DNA of 43,806 nucleotides, from positions 22,915 through 66,720 of the forward strand of contig NZ_RAVT01000042.1 of the NCBI RefSeq assembly GCF_013464915.1, in the 5' to 3' direction. The notes under the pieces are model-generated. The model was not told where the DNA came from. It saw only the letters and a program-made list of their open reading frames with translations, and ran no database searches. The DNA is from Stenotrophomonas maltophilia (lineage in GTDB: Bacteria; Pseudomonadota; Gammaproteobacteria; Xanthomonadales; Xanthomonadaceae). The position numbers and the translations under genes are program-made. Below, piece after piece: positions 18,021 through 26,033 of this stretch. Each line of letters opens with the position of its first letter. Positions within the stretch are counted from its first letter, which is position 1.

Positions 18021-18209
18021 TTACAGCGGGTCGCAGCACAGCAGCTGGCCGTGCTTGCCCGCGTTGCCGAACGGGCACTGCGGGTGCGGTTCGCAGCCCG
18101 GTGCATATCCGGTCTTGGGCGAGACGGCGAAGGCCTGGCTGGCGCCGAAGGCCATGGCCGCGACAACGACGATACCGGCGACGGACGAAAGCACTTTCTT
18201 TCCGATCAT
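18021..18209 (-). CDS. Small secreted cysteine-rich peptide
   Basis: 62 residues, with a strong AAGGAGA ribosome site just before ATG 18209. A clear Sec signal (lysines, then a hydrophobic stretch to AFA at residue 28) leaves a mature peptide of 34 residues. The peptide carries four cysteines at 39, 45, 58 and 59, many Pro and Gly, and two His. It ends CCDPL. I do not recognise the family. It lies 112 bases downstream of a membrane-anchored thioredoxin-like gene on the same strand, so the redoxin may act on its disulfides or both may act in one pathway (inference). Metal or haem binding through Cys/His, or a toxin or signal role, are alternatives. Confidence 0.75.
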   Translation of the reverse strand: MIGKKVLSSVAGIVVVAAMAFGASQAFAVSPKTGYAPGCEPHPQCPFGNAGKHGQLLCCDPL

Positions 18210-18321
18210 GTGTATCTCCTTGGTTGGCGTTGTGGAGTTGCAGTTGCCGAAGGCACGGGAGTGCCGGTTGTGGCGCGAATGCGGTAACAGGGCGCCGCGA
18301 AGAGATGCGCGGCACGCGGGA

Positions 18322-18891
18322 TCAGGGCAGCGCCGGCTTCGGTGCGAGCGACGCCACGGCGGCCTGCACGACCTGGGCGTCGAGCTGGCCGACATGCTTG
18401 TAGGCAACGCGTCCATCGGCGGCCAGCACCATCAGCATCGGCGTGACAGTGGCGCGATAGCGCGTGGACGCAGCGGCTTCGTTGTCGATGGCGATCGGGA
18501 AGCGCAGTGCATGCTTGCCGGCGTAGTCCGCCAGCTGGTCGTATGGCGGCAGGCCAACACCGACCAGTTCGCTGTTGCCGCGGGCTGCGGCGATCTGTTG
18601 CAGCTGCGGTACCGAGGCCAGGCAGTAGCGGCACGCAGTGGAGAAGAAATAGAGGATCTGCGGAACGTCGCGCGCACCGCCGATATCGACGAAGGTCTGC
18701 TGCGTGGTGCGCAGCGCCAGTGCATCCGGGCGACTGCCCAGCTCCAGGCCATGTGCTTCAAGGCGCATGTCCTGCAGCTGCGTGGCCATCTGCTCGTTGA
18801 TCTGCCGCAGCTGGCGGTTCTGCCATCCGAGCGCGATGACCAGCACCGACAGCAGCAGGGCGACAACAGGGAACAGGACGCGCTTGAGCAT
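18322..18891 (-). CDS. Membrane-anchored TlpA/ResA-like thioredoxin-fold protein
   Basis: 189 residues. One N-terminal membrane helix (about residues 5-23) is followed by a short helical, possibly coiled-coil linker (QNRQLRQINEQMATQLQDM) and a periplasmic thioredoxin domain. The active site is C87-R-Y-C90 in FFSTACRYCLASVP, and the cis-proline is Pro151 in VTPM. Such proteins reduce or exchange disulfides in exported partners, for example in cytochrome c maturation, but no cytochrome biogenesis genes are near. AAGGA eight bases before the ATG supports the start. It is the upstream gene of the cysteine-rich peptide. The 162 bases before it separate it from a divergent 46-aa gene. Confidence 0.85.
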   Translation of the reverse strand: MLKRVLFPVVALLLSVLVIALGWQNRQLRQINEQMATQLQDMRLEAHGLELGSRPDALALRTTQQTFVDIGGARDVPQILYFFSTACRYCLASVPQLQQIAAARGNSELVGVGLPPYDQLADYAGKHALRFPIAIDNEAAASTRYRATVTPMLMVLAADGRVAYKHVGQLDAQVVQAAVASLAPKPALP

Positions 18892-19053
18892 CGATCATCC
18901 TTGAACGCAGCGTTGGGTCGAACATACCCGAATTGGCGCGCAGGGTGTTAAGCGGATGTTCCCCGCACATACGCCGACGGCGCACCTGTACTAGAGTGGT
19001 GCCCGCGCAGGCATGCGTGCATACCCTCCACCCATCACCAGGATCTTTCACCG

Positions 19054-19194
19054 ATGAGCGATCATGTGCCGGTTTCCAAGCCCAATCCGTTCTTTGAACT
19101 GCTGTTCGGCGGCAACATGCTGGAAGGCACGTTCAAGGCGGTGATCTGGGTTGCCCTGTTGTCCGCTGTGCTGGCATGGACCACGTTCCGCTGA
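19054..19194 (+). CDS. 46-residue single-pass membrane protein
   Basis: An ORF shorter than the usual cut-off. ATG 19054 has AGGA about 11 bases upstream and the stop is at 19192-19194. The product is MSDHVPVSKPNPFFELLFGG followed by a short linker and one hydrophobic segment (AVIWVALLSAVLAW), ending TTFR. The soluble part then single-span layout fits a small inner-membrane protein. It diverges from the thioredoxin-like gene. No family is recognised. Codon use matches neighbouring genes, which supports it being real. Confidence 0.6.
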   Translation: MSDHVPVSKPNPFFELLFGGNMLEGTFKAVIWVALLSAVLAWTTFR

Positions 19195-19236
19195 GCGGGA
19201 GCGTGGCACTGCAGCATCACTGCGGATGGCCTGCGC

Positions 19237-19521
19237 TCAGGCGCTGAAGGCCTGGCGCAGGCTGCGCAGGGTGGCCTGCCGATGCTCTTTCGCGCTGGCC
19301 TCGCCCATCTCCAGTTCCTGCAGGCGCAGCCCGACCAGCGTCATCGACAGCGCGTATCCCCGGGCCGCGTCGGCAACGCGCGACTGGCCGAGCGCGCGAC
19401 GTGCAAGCGCGCTCACGTGCTCAAGGTCGGGCATCAGGCCAAGGTAGACGCGCTCGGCGCTGTCCAGATCGGGGGCTCGCAGGATCGCGTGTGCTTCGGA
19501 GACGGGGGAGACGGAGGCCAT
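19237..19521 (-). CDS. Hypothetical 94-residue mostly helical protein
   Basis: ATG 19521 is preceded by AAGGA six bases upstream, a convincing start. The product has no signal peptide, membrane segment or cysteine. It is rich in Ala, Leu, Arg and Glu and reads as three or four amphipathic helices. The pattern AERVYLGLMPDLEHVSALAR resembles small helical bundle or bacterial four-helix proteins, without a specific match. It lies 30 bases upstream of the mipA-like stop region in the same direction, downstream of mipA in transcription order, so it may share that transcript. Function unknown. Confidence 0.7.
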   Translation of the reverse strand: MASVSPVSEAHAILRAPDLDSAERVYLGLMPDLEHVSALARRALGQSRVADAARGYALSMTLVGLRLQELEMGEASAKEHRQATLRSLRQAFSA

Positions 19522-19551
19522 GGGGGGTCCTTGTCCGTAGCGGGCGCTCGT

Positions 19552-20319
19552 TCAGAACGAGCGCATCAGGGAAATGAAGGCCGACGACTGTGTGCCGCGT
19601 CGTGCCATCGGGCTGTCCTTCACTGCATCGCCGAACCACTGGTTGGCAACCACGCCGGTCGCTCGCCATTTCGTGCCCAGCGGCGTGCTGACGGCGATCT
19701 GCAGGCTTGGCGATGTCGTGCTGCCCGGCTGGTAGGCGGCCAGTCCGGAGCGCAACGCTTCCTCATCGCTGATGCCGTAGTAGTAATCCAGCAAGCGTGC
19801 GCTGGAGTGCACCACGCCGACCTTGGGGACCCAGGTGAAGCGGCCGGCCTGGATCGGATAGCTGTAGTGCAGGCGTGATTCGAAACCTCCGCCGTGGCCG
19901 GTGATCTCACGCATCACCCCGGCTTCGACGATGCCCCAGTCGGCGCTGTATTCGCCGTTGATGCCGGCCATGGCCGACATCTGCCGGCTGTGCAGGCGGC
20001 GCAGCTGCGGATCGTTCACGTCGTCGGTCTTGAAGCGCAGCGTGTAGGGCGTGACCGCCGCCGAAAGGCGCAGGCCCTGGCCCTTGTACAGGTACATGCC
20101 CAGCGAGCCGGGGCTGGCGAAGAAGCGCTGGCCCTGCCAGGCAATGGACGGGACCACCAGTGGCTTGACGTCGTAGTGCGCATACGCGCCCGAGGTTGCG
20201 CCAGCGCTGATGCCGGCCTGCACGCCCGGGTTGCGGTCGGCGGCCTGCGCGAACACCGGCAGGCCGAAGGCAGCGGAGAACAGCAGCGGGCGCAGCAGGG
20301 TCGGGGGCAGTGGCGGCAT
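19552..20319 (-). CDS. MipA/OmpV-family outer-membrane protein
   Basis: 255 residues with a signal peptide (about residues 1-27, to AQAADRNPG). A beta-barrel of alternating aromatic strands follows, ending in Arg-Ser-Phe, the usual C-terminal Phe. Family hallmarks seen are YDVKPLVVPSIAWQGQRFFASPGSLG near the start and LDYYYGISDEEA in the second half. MipA links murein hydrolases and synthases in E. coli, and OmpV is a porin-like or signalling protein elsewhere. It is divergent from a two-component system, an arrangement in which such proteins are often regulated by, or modulate, that system. No strong Shine-Dalgarno precedes the ATG. Confidence 0.88.
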   Translation of the reverse strand: MPPLPPTLLRPLLFSAAFGLPVFAQAADRNPGVQAGISAGATSGAYAHYDVKPLVVPSIAWQGQRFFASPGSLGMYLYKGQGLRLSAAVTPYTLRFKTDDVNDPQLRRLHSRQMSAMAGINGEYSADWGIVEAGVMREITGHGGGFESRLHYSYPIQAGRFTWVPKVGVVHSSARLLDYYYGISDEEALRSGLAAYQPGSTTSPSLQIAVSTPLGTKWRATGVVANQWFGDAVKDSPMARRGTQSSAFISLMRSF

Positions 20320-20364
20320 CGGTCAACGACTTTGCGGGGGTATGGCTGCGCATGATGGGGGGGC

Positions 20365-20382
20365 AACATTGTCAGAACATTG
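20365..20382 (+). promoter_or_regulatory. Candidate response-regulator operator between mipA-like gene and the two-component genes
   Basis: AACATTG at 20365-20371 is repeated at 20376-20382, an 11-base period, as for OmpR-family dimers bound head to tail. It is in the 146-base divergent gap. A TATGAT -10 box at 20431-20436 faces the regulator gene and has a poor -35, as expected for an activated promoter. Autoregulation and control of the mipA-like gene are inferred. Confidence 0.45.
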
Positions 20383-20465
20383 CGTCGGCGCATCCGGCAG
20401 GCCGAAGCGGAAAAAGTGGGCGCCAGGCACTATGATCGGCACCGTTTCCGGTAGCCGAGCCCCCG

Positions 20466-21137
20466 ATGCGCATCCTCCTGGTCGAAGACGATCCTGATCT
20501 GTCCCGTGCCCTGCAATCGGGACTGGAGCGGCAGGGCGTGGTCGCCGATGTGGTTGGTTGCCTGGCCGAAGCAGCCATCGCGCTGCGTGAACCCGTGCAC
20601 CAGCTGATGCTGCTCGACCGCCAGTTGCCTGATGGCGATGGCGCTGGCTTCGTTGCCGTTGCGCGGGCGCTGCGTCCGAACCTGGCGGTGATCATGCTGA
20701 CTGCCAAGGGCACGCTGTCGGACAAGGTCGAGGGCCTGGATGTCGGCGCCGATGACTATCTGGTCAAGCCGGTGGCGATCGAGGAACTGATGGCGCGCAT
20801 CCGCGCGGTGTCGCGACGGCCTTCGGCGATGGTGACACCGAGCCTGCGACTGGGCCGGCTGGAGTTCGATTTCGAATCGCTGCAGGCCCGGGTCGATGGC
20901 CAGCTGCTGGCGCTGCCGCGCCGGCAGGTGCTGGTGCTGCAGGCGCTGGCGATGCGGCAGGGGCGGACCGTCACCCGCAGTGCACTGGAGGCGGCGGTGT
21001 ACGGCTTCGATGACGAGATCCAGTCCAACGCACTCGACGCGCATATCTCCAAGCTGCGCAAGGCACTGCAACAGGCCGGGGCCGGCGTGGAGATCCATGT
21101 GATCCGCGGCGTCGGCTACCTGCTGGCGGAGGCCTGA
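20466..21137 (+). CDS. OmpR/PhoB-family response regulator
   Basis: 223 residues. Receiver domain with the acidic pocket at Asp8-Asp9, phospho-acceptor Asp51, Thr79 and Lys101, followed by a winged-helix DNA-binding domain (about 125-220, with SNALDAHISKLRKAL and the terminal VIRGVGYLL). Most like the QseB/TctD/PmrA group. It is cotranscribed with the sensor kinase one base downstream. Residue 53 after the phospho-Asp is Gln rather than the common hydrophobic residue, a minor variation. The signal is unknown. The divergent mipA-like gene is the obvious candidate target. Confidence 0.95.
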   Translation: MRILLVEDDPDLSRALQSGLERQGVVADVVGCLAEAAIALREPVHQLMLLDRQLPDGDGAGFVAVARALRPNLAVIMLTAKGTLSDKVEGLDVGADDYLVKPVAIEELMARIRAVSRRPSAMVTPSLRLGRLEFDFESLQARVDGQLLALPRRQVLVLQALAMRQGRTVTRSALEAAVYGFDDEIQSNALDAHISKLRKALQQAGAGVEIHVIRGVGYLLAEA

Positions 21138-21138
21138 G

Positions 21139-22482
21139 ATGGCACGTCCGATCCGTTCCATCACCCTGGGCCTGGCCTGGCGCCTGTTCCTTGCACAGGC
21201 CTTCACCGCGCTGTTCGCGGTGGTCGCGTTGATCCTGACCTGGGGTGACAAGGACACCTGGGGCATGGACATGTTCATGGCCGAGGCAGTGGCCAAGGCG
21301 GTGCACAGCGAAGGGGGGCGGCTGGTGCTGGACCAGGCGCGCTGGGAAAAGCTCGATGCCAGTGCAGGCGGCAACCTCTGGTTCGCGGCCGTCGACGACA
21401 AGGGTGTCTGGCTGGAGCGCGGCACGATTCCGGCCATCCACGCGCCGCTGCTGGCGCGGTTGCCGACGCTGGGCGCGACCGAGCTCGGTTCGCTGGTGCC
21501 GCCGTACCTGGATGTGGCGCGGGTGATGATCCGCAACGAAGAGGGGCGGCGCATCACGGTGATGGTCGGTGGCGCTCCAAAGGGTGGGTTGCTGGATGGC
21601 GCGCTGATGGTGCTGCGCCTGATCGGCCTGTGGTTCTTCCTGCCGTTGATCGTGGTCACGCTGCTGGTGATGCCGACGGTGATCCATCGCGCGATGCGCG
21701 GCGTGCGCCGCTCCGCGCAGCAGGCCAAGGAACTGGACATCGGCCAGCCGGGCGCGCGCCTGGATGCGCAGCTGGTGTCGACCGAGGTTGCACCGTTGGT
21801 GGAAGCGTTCAACGATGCGATCGACAAGGTGCAGCAGGGCTATGCAGCACGCGACAAATTCCTCGCCGATGCCGCGCATGAGCTGCGCGTACCAATCGCG
21901 GTGGTGCAGGCGCGCCTGTCGCAGCTGCCGCAGGGGGAACTGAAATCGCAGTTGCTGACCGATGTCGCCCGCCTCGGCAACGTGGCCGAGCACCTGCTCG
22001 ACCTGCAGCGGCTCGATCGCAATGTTGGCGCGCTGCAGCGGCTGGACCTGGCGTTGCTGGTGCGCGAGGCGGCCGCCGATCTGGCGCCGCTGGTGGTCGG
22101 CGCCGGTTATGGCTTCGAGGTGGATGCGCCGGAGTCGCCCGTGTGGATCCATGGCGACAGCCTGGCGCTGGGGCGGGTGATCGCCAACCTGGTGCACAAC
22201 GCCATCGTCCATGGTGGTGGCCGCGGCATCATCTGCGTGCGCCTGGATGCACGCGGCCTGCTGGAGGTCAGTGACCAGGGCGCCGGCATTCCGGTCGGTG
22301 ACCGCGAAGCGATCTTCGAGCCCTTCCACCGCCTGCGTGCAGCCGGCAGCGGCAGTGGCCTGGGCCTGCACCTGGTGAAGGAAATCGTGCAGCACCACGG
22401 TGGCTCGGTCAGCGTCGGTGAAGCGGCTGGTGGCGGCGCCAGCTTCAGAGTCAATTTCCACCGCGGTACCGTACGGCGCTGA
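21139..22482 (+). CDS. Sensor histidine kinase, QseC/EnvZ type
   Basis: 447 residues. Inner-membrane topology with helices at about 13-34 and 157-180 enclosing a sensor domain of roughly 120 residues. Then come a HAMP-like linker, the dimerisation domain with phospho-acceptor His247 (HELRVP) and the ATPase domain with N350/N354, D379-x-G381-x-G383 and G407-L-G. The ATG follows the regulator stop by one base. The periplasmic domain (WGDKDTWGMDMF, ARWEKLDASAGG) carries no recognised ligand motif. It has several Asp/Glu, which would fit cation or antimicrobial-peptide sensing, but that is only inference. Confidence 0.94.
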   Translation: MARPIRSITLGLAWRLFLAQAFTALFAVVALILTWGDKDTWGMDMFMAEAVAKAVHSEGGRLVLDQARWEKLDASAGGNLWFAAVDDKGVWLERGTIPAIHAPLLARLPTLGATELGSLVPPYLDVARVMIRNEEGRRITVMVGGAPKGGLLDGALMVLRLIGLWFFLPLIVVTLLVMPTVIHRAMRGVRRSAQQAKELDIGQPGARLDAQLVSTEVAPLVEAFNDAIDKVQQGYAARDKFLADAAHELRVPIAVVQARLSQLPQGELKSQLLTDVARLGNVAEHLLDLQRLDRNVGALQRLDLALLVREAAADLAPLVVGAGYGFEVDAPESPVWIHGDSLALGRVIANLVHNAIVHGGGRGIICVRLDARGLLEVSDQGAGIPVGDREAIFEPFHRLRAAGSGSGLGLHLVKEIVQHHGGSVSVGEAAGGGASFRVNFHRGTVRR

Positions 22483-22541
22483 CAGGCACACGGGGAAAGG
22501 CCCGATAGGCAGCCTGCCACCTCCAGCGGCAGGCTGGGGGA

Positions 22542-24941
22542 ATGGTTCCCGATCGCTCCGCCCCGGCCCTGTTCGGCCTTGGCTGCGCCGCAGGCCTGGT
22601 CCTGGGGGCGCTGGCCTGCGTGCAGATGCCGATGTTGCTGCCGCTGTGGCTGAGTGTGCCGATGGCAGTTGCCGGCGCCAGCGGCTGGCTGCTGCGCTGG
22701 CGCGGCCGTGCGTGGGCCGCGACCCTGCTCGGCCTGGCATGGGCAACACTGCACGGGCACTGGGTCCTGCACGGCCAACTTGCGCCCGGCGCGCCGCCGC
22801 AGGATGTGCAGGTGCGCGGCCGGGTTGCCGACCTTCCGCAGCAGGGGCCCGGCTACACGCGTTTCGTGCTGCATGTCGAAGATGCCGAGGCGCTGCCATC
22901 GCTGCGTGGCAAGCGCCTGCAGGTCACCTGGAACGATCCGTGGCGCGGGCCTCCGCAACGTGGCCCGGACGCTGGGCGCCATACGGTTCGCGCCGGGGCG
23001 TACTGGGAACTGTCGTTGCGCGTGCGGGCGCCGCGTTCACGGATCAATCCCGGTGGCTTCGATGGCGAGCGCCACGCCGTGCTGCGGGGCATCTCCGGCA
23101 ATGCCTCGGTGCGTGATCCGGCCAGCGCGCGGGAGTGGCTGCCGGCACAGGGCCTGCAGGCCTGGCGGGAACGCAGCAGTGCCGCGATCGCCGAGCAGGT
23201 GGCGCATCCTGCCGCACGGTTCGTGCAGGCGTTGGCACTGGGCGATACCCGTGGCCTGTCCGATGTCGACTGGGAACACCTGCGCGCGTTGGGCCTGACC
23301 CATCTGGTCGCCATTTCCGGTTTCCACGTGGGCGTGGTCGCTGGCTTCGGCGTGCTGCTGTGCCGCCTGTCGTGGTGGCTGTGCCCGCTGCTGGGGCGGT
23401 ACTGGCCACGGCCGCAGGCCGCTGCATGGGGCGCGGCGCTGGCCGCAGCCACCTATGCCGTGGCGGCCGGTGGTGCACTGCCGACGGTGCGCGCGGCGCT
23501 GATGATCGGGCTGGTCGCACTGGCCAGGGCCGGGCGTCGCCCGGTCGGTGCAGGGCAGGGGCTGGCATTGGCCGCGATGGTGATGCTGTTGCCGGCGCCG
23601 CTGTCGGTGCTCTCGGCTGGATTCTGGCTGAGCTTCGGCGGCGTGCTGTGGCTGCTCTGGTGCCTGCCGAGGACGGGGCCGGAGGGCATCGGTGGCGGGC
23701 TGCGCGGGTTCCTTGCCGCGCAGGGTGTTGCCAGCCTCGGTCTGCTGCCGCTGTGCGTTGCCTTGTTCGGCGGGACCGCGCGGCTGGGGCCTCTGGTCAA
23801 TCTGCCGATCATCCCGTGGTGGACAATGCTGGTTGTTCCGCTGTCGCTGCTCGGTACGGGCCTGCACGTGCTGCATGACGGCGCGGGGCGTTGGGCCTGG
23901 CGCGCCGCGGCCTGGCTGTTCGAGGTCAGCTGGGAGGCCCTGCGGCCGTTGGCGCTGCACCCGCAGGCGATGTGGTGGCTGGCCGAGGCGCCGCGCTGGG
24001 CGGTGCCGGCGGCCTTGCTGGGCGTGTTCTGGTGGCTGCTGCCGCGCGGTGCCGGCGGTGGCCTCGCTGGCCTGCTGTTGTGCCTGCCACTGCTGTGGCC
24101 GGCACGGCATGCCCCTGCCGAGGGCGAGCTGGAGCTGCTGGTGCACGATGTCGGCCAGGGCACGGCGGTGCTGGTGCGCACGGCCCGGCACGCGCTCTGG
24201 TACGACGTTGGGCCGCCGACCGGTGGTGACGGCAACGAGCGGATCCTGATTCCGGCGCTGCGTGCGCTCGGCCAGGGGCCACCGCAGCAGGCGATGCTCA
24301 GCCATGACCACCTGGATCACACCGGCAGCCTGCCCGGCCTGCGTCGGCAGCTGGCCGGGCTGCAACTGCTGGCGCCGCCCGGCAGCGCCATCGCCGGTGC
24401 TGCTCCGTGCCAGCAGGGGACGCGCTGGCAGTGGGACGGGGTCGATTTCCAGGTCCTGCACCCCGCGCCGGGCAGCCGGCAGGCCGAAAACGAGGACAGC
24501 TGCGTGCTGCGCATTGCCAGCCGCCACGGCGTGGTGCTGCTTCCCGGCGACATTGGTCGCCCGGCCGAGGGGGCGCTGCTGCAGGCGTATCCGCACGCGC
24601 TGAAAGCGGATGTGGTACTGGTGCCGCACCATGGCAGCGGCGGCAGCTCCAGTGCGCCGTGGGTTGCGGCGGTAGCGCCGCGGCTGGCGGTGGTCTCGGC
24701 CGGGCACCGGAACCGCTTCGGCCACCCGCGCCAGGAGGTGGTCCAGCGCTGGCAGGCGCAGGGCGCGGAAGTGCTGGCCACGGCCGATTCCGGGGCGATC
24801 CGCGTATGGCTTGGCGCACAAGGCCTGCAGCTGCGTGAACAGCGCATCCATGCATCCCGGTGGTGGGATGCCGCTGGGCGGGCGCGGTCGGCTGCTATCC
24901 TATCGCCGATCGAACAAGCGGCCGTTGGGCCGGAGGGTTGA
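22542..24941 (+). CDS. comEC: ComEC/Rec2-family DNA uptake channel
   Basis: Inner-membrane channel carrying single-stranded DNA into the cytoplasm during natural transformation. 799 residues. N-terminal membrane helices and an OB-like domain (about 85-160) come first. The Competence domain of many membrane helices (about 230-510) contains HLVAISGFHVG. A C-terminal metallo-beta-lactamase-like domain carries H588-D-H590-L-D592-H593 and GDIG/PHHGS motifs, whose metal ligands look complete. Together with PilY1 and the minor pilins this gives parts of an uptake route within one window. It begins the co-directional block comEC-exbB-exbD-msbA-lpxK and ends three bases before exbB. Confidence 0.95.
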   Translation: MVPDRSAPALFGLGCAAGLVLGALACVQMPMLLPLWLSVPMAVAGASGWLLRWRGRAWAATLLGLAWATLHGHWVLHGQLAPGAPPQDVQVRGRVADLPQQGPGYTRFVLHVEDAEALPSLRGKRLQVTWNDPWRGPPQRGPDAGRHTVRAGAYWELSLRVRAPRSRINPGGFDGERHAVLRGISGNASVRDPASAREWLPAQGLQAWRERSSAAIAEQVAHPAARFVQALALGDTRGLSDVDWEHLRALGLTHLVAISGFHVGVVAGFGVLLCRLSWWLCPLLGRYWPRPQAAAWGAALAAATYAVAAGGALPTVRAALMIGLVALARAGRRPVGAGQGLALAAMVMLLPAPLSVLSAGFWLSFGGVLWLLWCLPRTGPEGIGGGLRGFLAAQGVASLGLLPLCVALFGGTARLGPLVNLPIIPWWTMLVVPLSLLGTGLHVLHDGAGRWAWRAAAWLFEVSWEALRPLALHPQAMWWLAEAPRWAVPAALLGVFWWLLPRGAGGGLAGLLLCLPLLWPARHAPAEGELELLVHDVGQGTAVLVRTARHALWYDVGPPTGGDGNERILIPALRALGQGPPQQAMLSHDHLDHTGSLPGLRRQLAGLQLLAPPGSAIAGAAPCQQGTRWQWDGVDFQVLHPAPGSRQAENEDSCVLRIASRHGVVLLPGDIGRPAEGALLQAYPHALKADVVLVPHHGSGGSSSAPWVAAVAPRLAVVSAGHRNRFGHPRQEVVQRWQAQGAEVLATADSGAIRVWLGAQGLQLREQRIHASRWWDAAGRARSAAILSPIEQAAVGPEG

Positions 24942-24944
24942 AAC

Positions 24945-25607
24945 GTGTGGGAACTGGTCAAGGCCGGTGGCTGGCCGATGGTGCCGCTGCTGCTGTTGGG
25001 CGTACTGGCTTTGGCGATCATCCTGGAGCGTTTCTGGTCCCTTCGGCGGACTGAAGTGCTGCCGCCGGGCCTCGGCCAGGAAGTGCGCAACTGGGCCGCT
25101 CGCGGCAAGCTCGACCCGGCCCACCTGCAGACCCTGCGGGCGAACTCGCCGCTGGGCGCGCTGCTGGCTGCCGCACTGGAAGCCCGCAACCGCCCGCGCG
25201 ACCAGATCCGCGAGCGCATCGAAGACACCGGCCGCCACCTGGTGCACCGCATGGAGCGATTCCTGAACGCACTGGGCACCATTGCCTCGGCCGGCCCGCT
25301 GCTGGGCCTGCTCGGCACGGTGATCGGCATGATCCAGATGTTCCTGGGCATCCTCGACCACGGCGTGGGCGACGTGAACCAGCTGGCTGGCGGCATCGGC
25401 AAGGCGCTGGTGTGCACGGCCACCGGCATGATCGTGGCGATCCCGGCGCTGATGTTCCATCGCTACTTCAAGGGTCGCATCCACGGCTACGTGGTGGAGA
25501 TGGAGCAGGAAGCCAGCGCCCTGCTGGATACGCTCGACGGCCGCCCCGGGGTGATGAACCCGGCCCCGGCCGCGCGCCAGGCCGGCGCCGCCACGGCGAA
25601 GGCCTGA
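24945..25607 (+). CDS. exbB: ExbB/TolQ-family proton channel subunit
   Basis: 220 residues, GTG start at 24945 with GGAGGG seven bases upstream. Three membrane helices: about 12-30, then after a cytoplasmic loop about 108-135 and 148-175. Family residues include the PLLGLLGTVIGMI segment and the third helix ALVCTATGMIVAIPA. With ExbD it forms the proton-driven motor that energises TonB or a Tol-like system. Its place just before msbA and lpxK is conserved in related bacteria and suggests a link to envelope or LPS biogenesis (inference). No tonB gene is present here. Confidence 0.93.
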   Translation: MWELVKAGGWPMVPLLLLGVLALAIILERFWSLRRTEVLPPGLGQEVRNWAARGKLDPAHLQTLRANSPLGALLAAALEARNRPRDQIRERIEDTGRHLVHRMERFLNALGTIASAGPLLGLLGTVIGMIQMFLGILDHGVGDVNQLAGGIGKALVCTATGMIVAIPALMFHRYFKGRIHGYVVEMEQEASALLDTLDGRPGVMNPAPAARQAGAATAKA

Positions 25608-25610
25608 TCG

Positions 25611-26033
25611 ATGCGTATCGGCAACGACCGATCCCAGGATGAGCCGCATATCGACCTGGTGCCGCTGATCGACGTCATCCTGGTGCTGATCATCTTCTTC
25701 GTGGTCACCACCACCTTCGACGCGCGTTCGACGCTGCAGGTGCAGCTGCCGACCGCCAGCCAGCAGCAGACCAACGAGCCGCCACGCTCGCTCAGCGTAC
25801 TGATCAATGCCGAAGGCCGTTACTTCATCAATGACCAGGAAGTGCTGCGCAGCGACGTCGAGTCGGTCAAGCAGACCATCGCCGCGGTGGCCGGCAGCGA
25901 TCGCGAGCAGACCGTGCTGCTGCGCGCCGACGCGCGCACTCCCTACCAGGCCGTGGTGACCGCGCAGGACGCGCTGGGTCAGCTCGGCTTCCGCCGTATT
26001 GCCATTGCAACAGCACCCGAGGTGCGTCCATGA
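25611..26033 (+). CDS. exbD: ExbD/TolR-family subunit
   Basis: 140 residues. One membrane helix with the essential acidic residue Asp21 (HIDLVPLIDVILVLIIFFVV), followed by a periplasmic domain with the typical FINDQEV and VLLRADARTPY segments. Partner of ExbB three bases upstream. Its stop overlaps the msbA start (ATGA), so channel and exporter genes are translationally coupled. Confidence 0.94.
   Translation: MRIGNDRSQDEPHIDLVPLIDVILVLIIFFVVTTTFDARSTLQVQLPTASQQQTNEPPRSLSVLINAEGRYFINDQEVLRSDVESVKQTIAAVAGSDREQTVLLRADARTPYQAVVTAQDALGQLGFRRIAIATAPEVRP

Noticed and set aside
20971..22899. 642-codon frame antisense to the sensor kinase and comEC start
   Set aside because: Spans two conserved genes and gives only Arg/His/Gln-rich filler.
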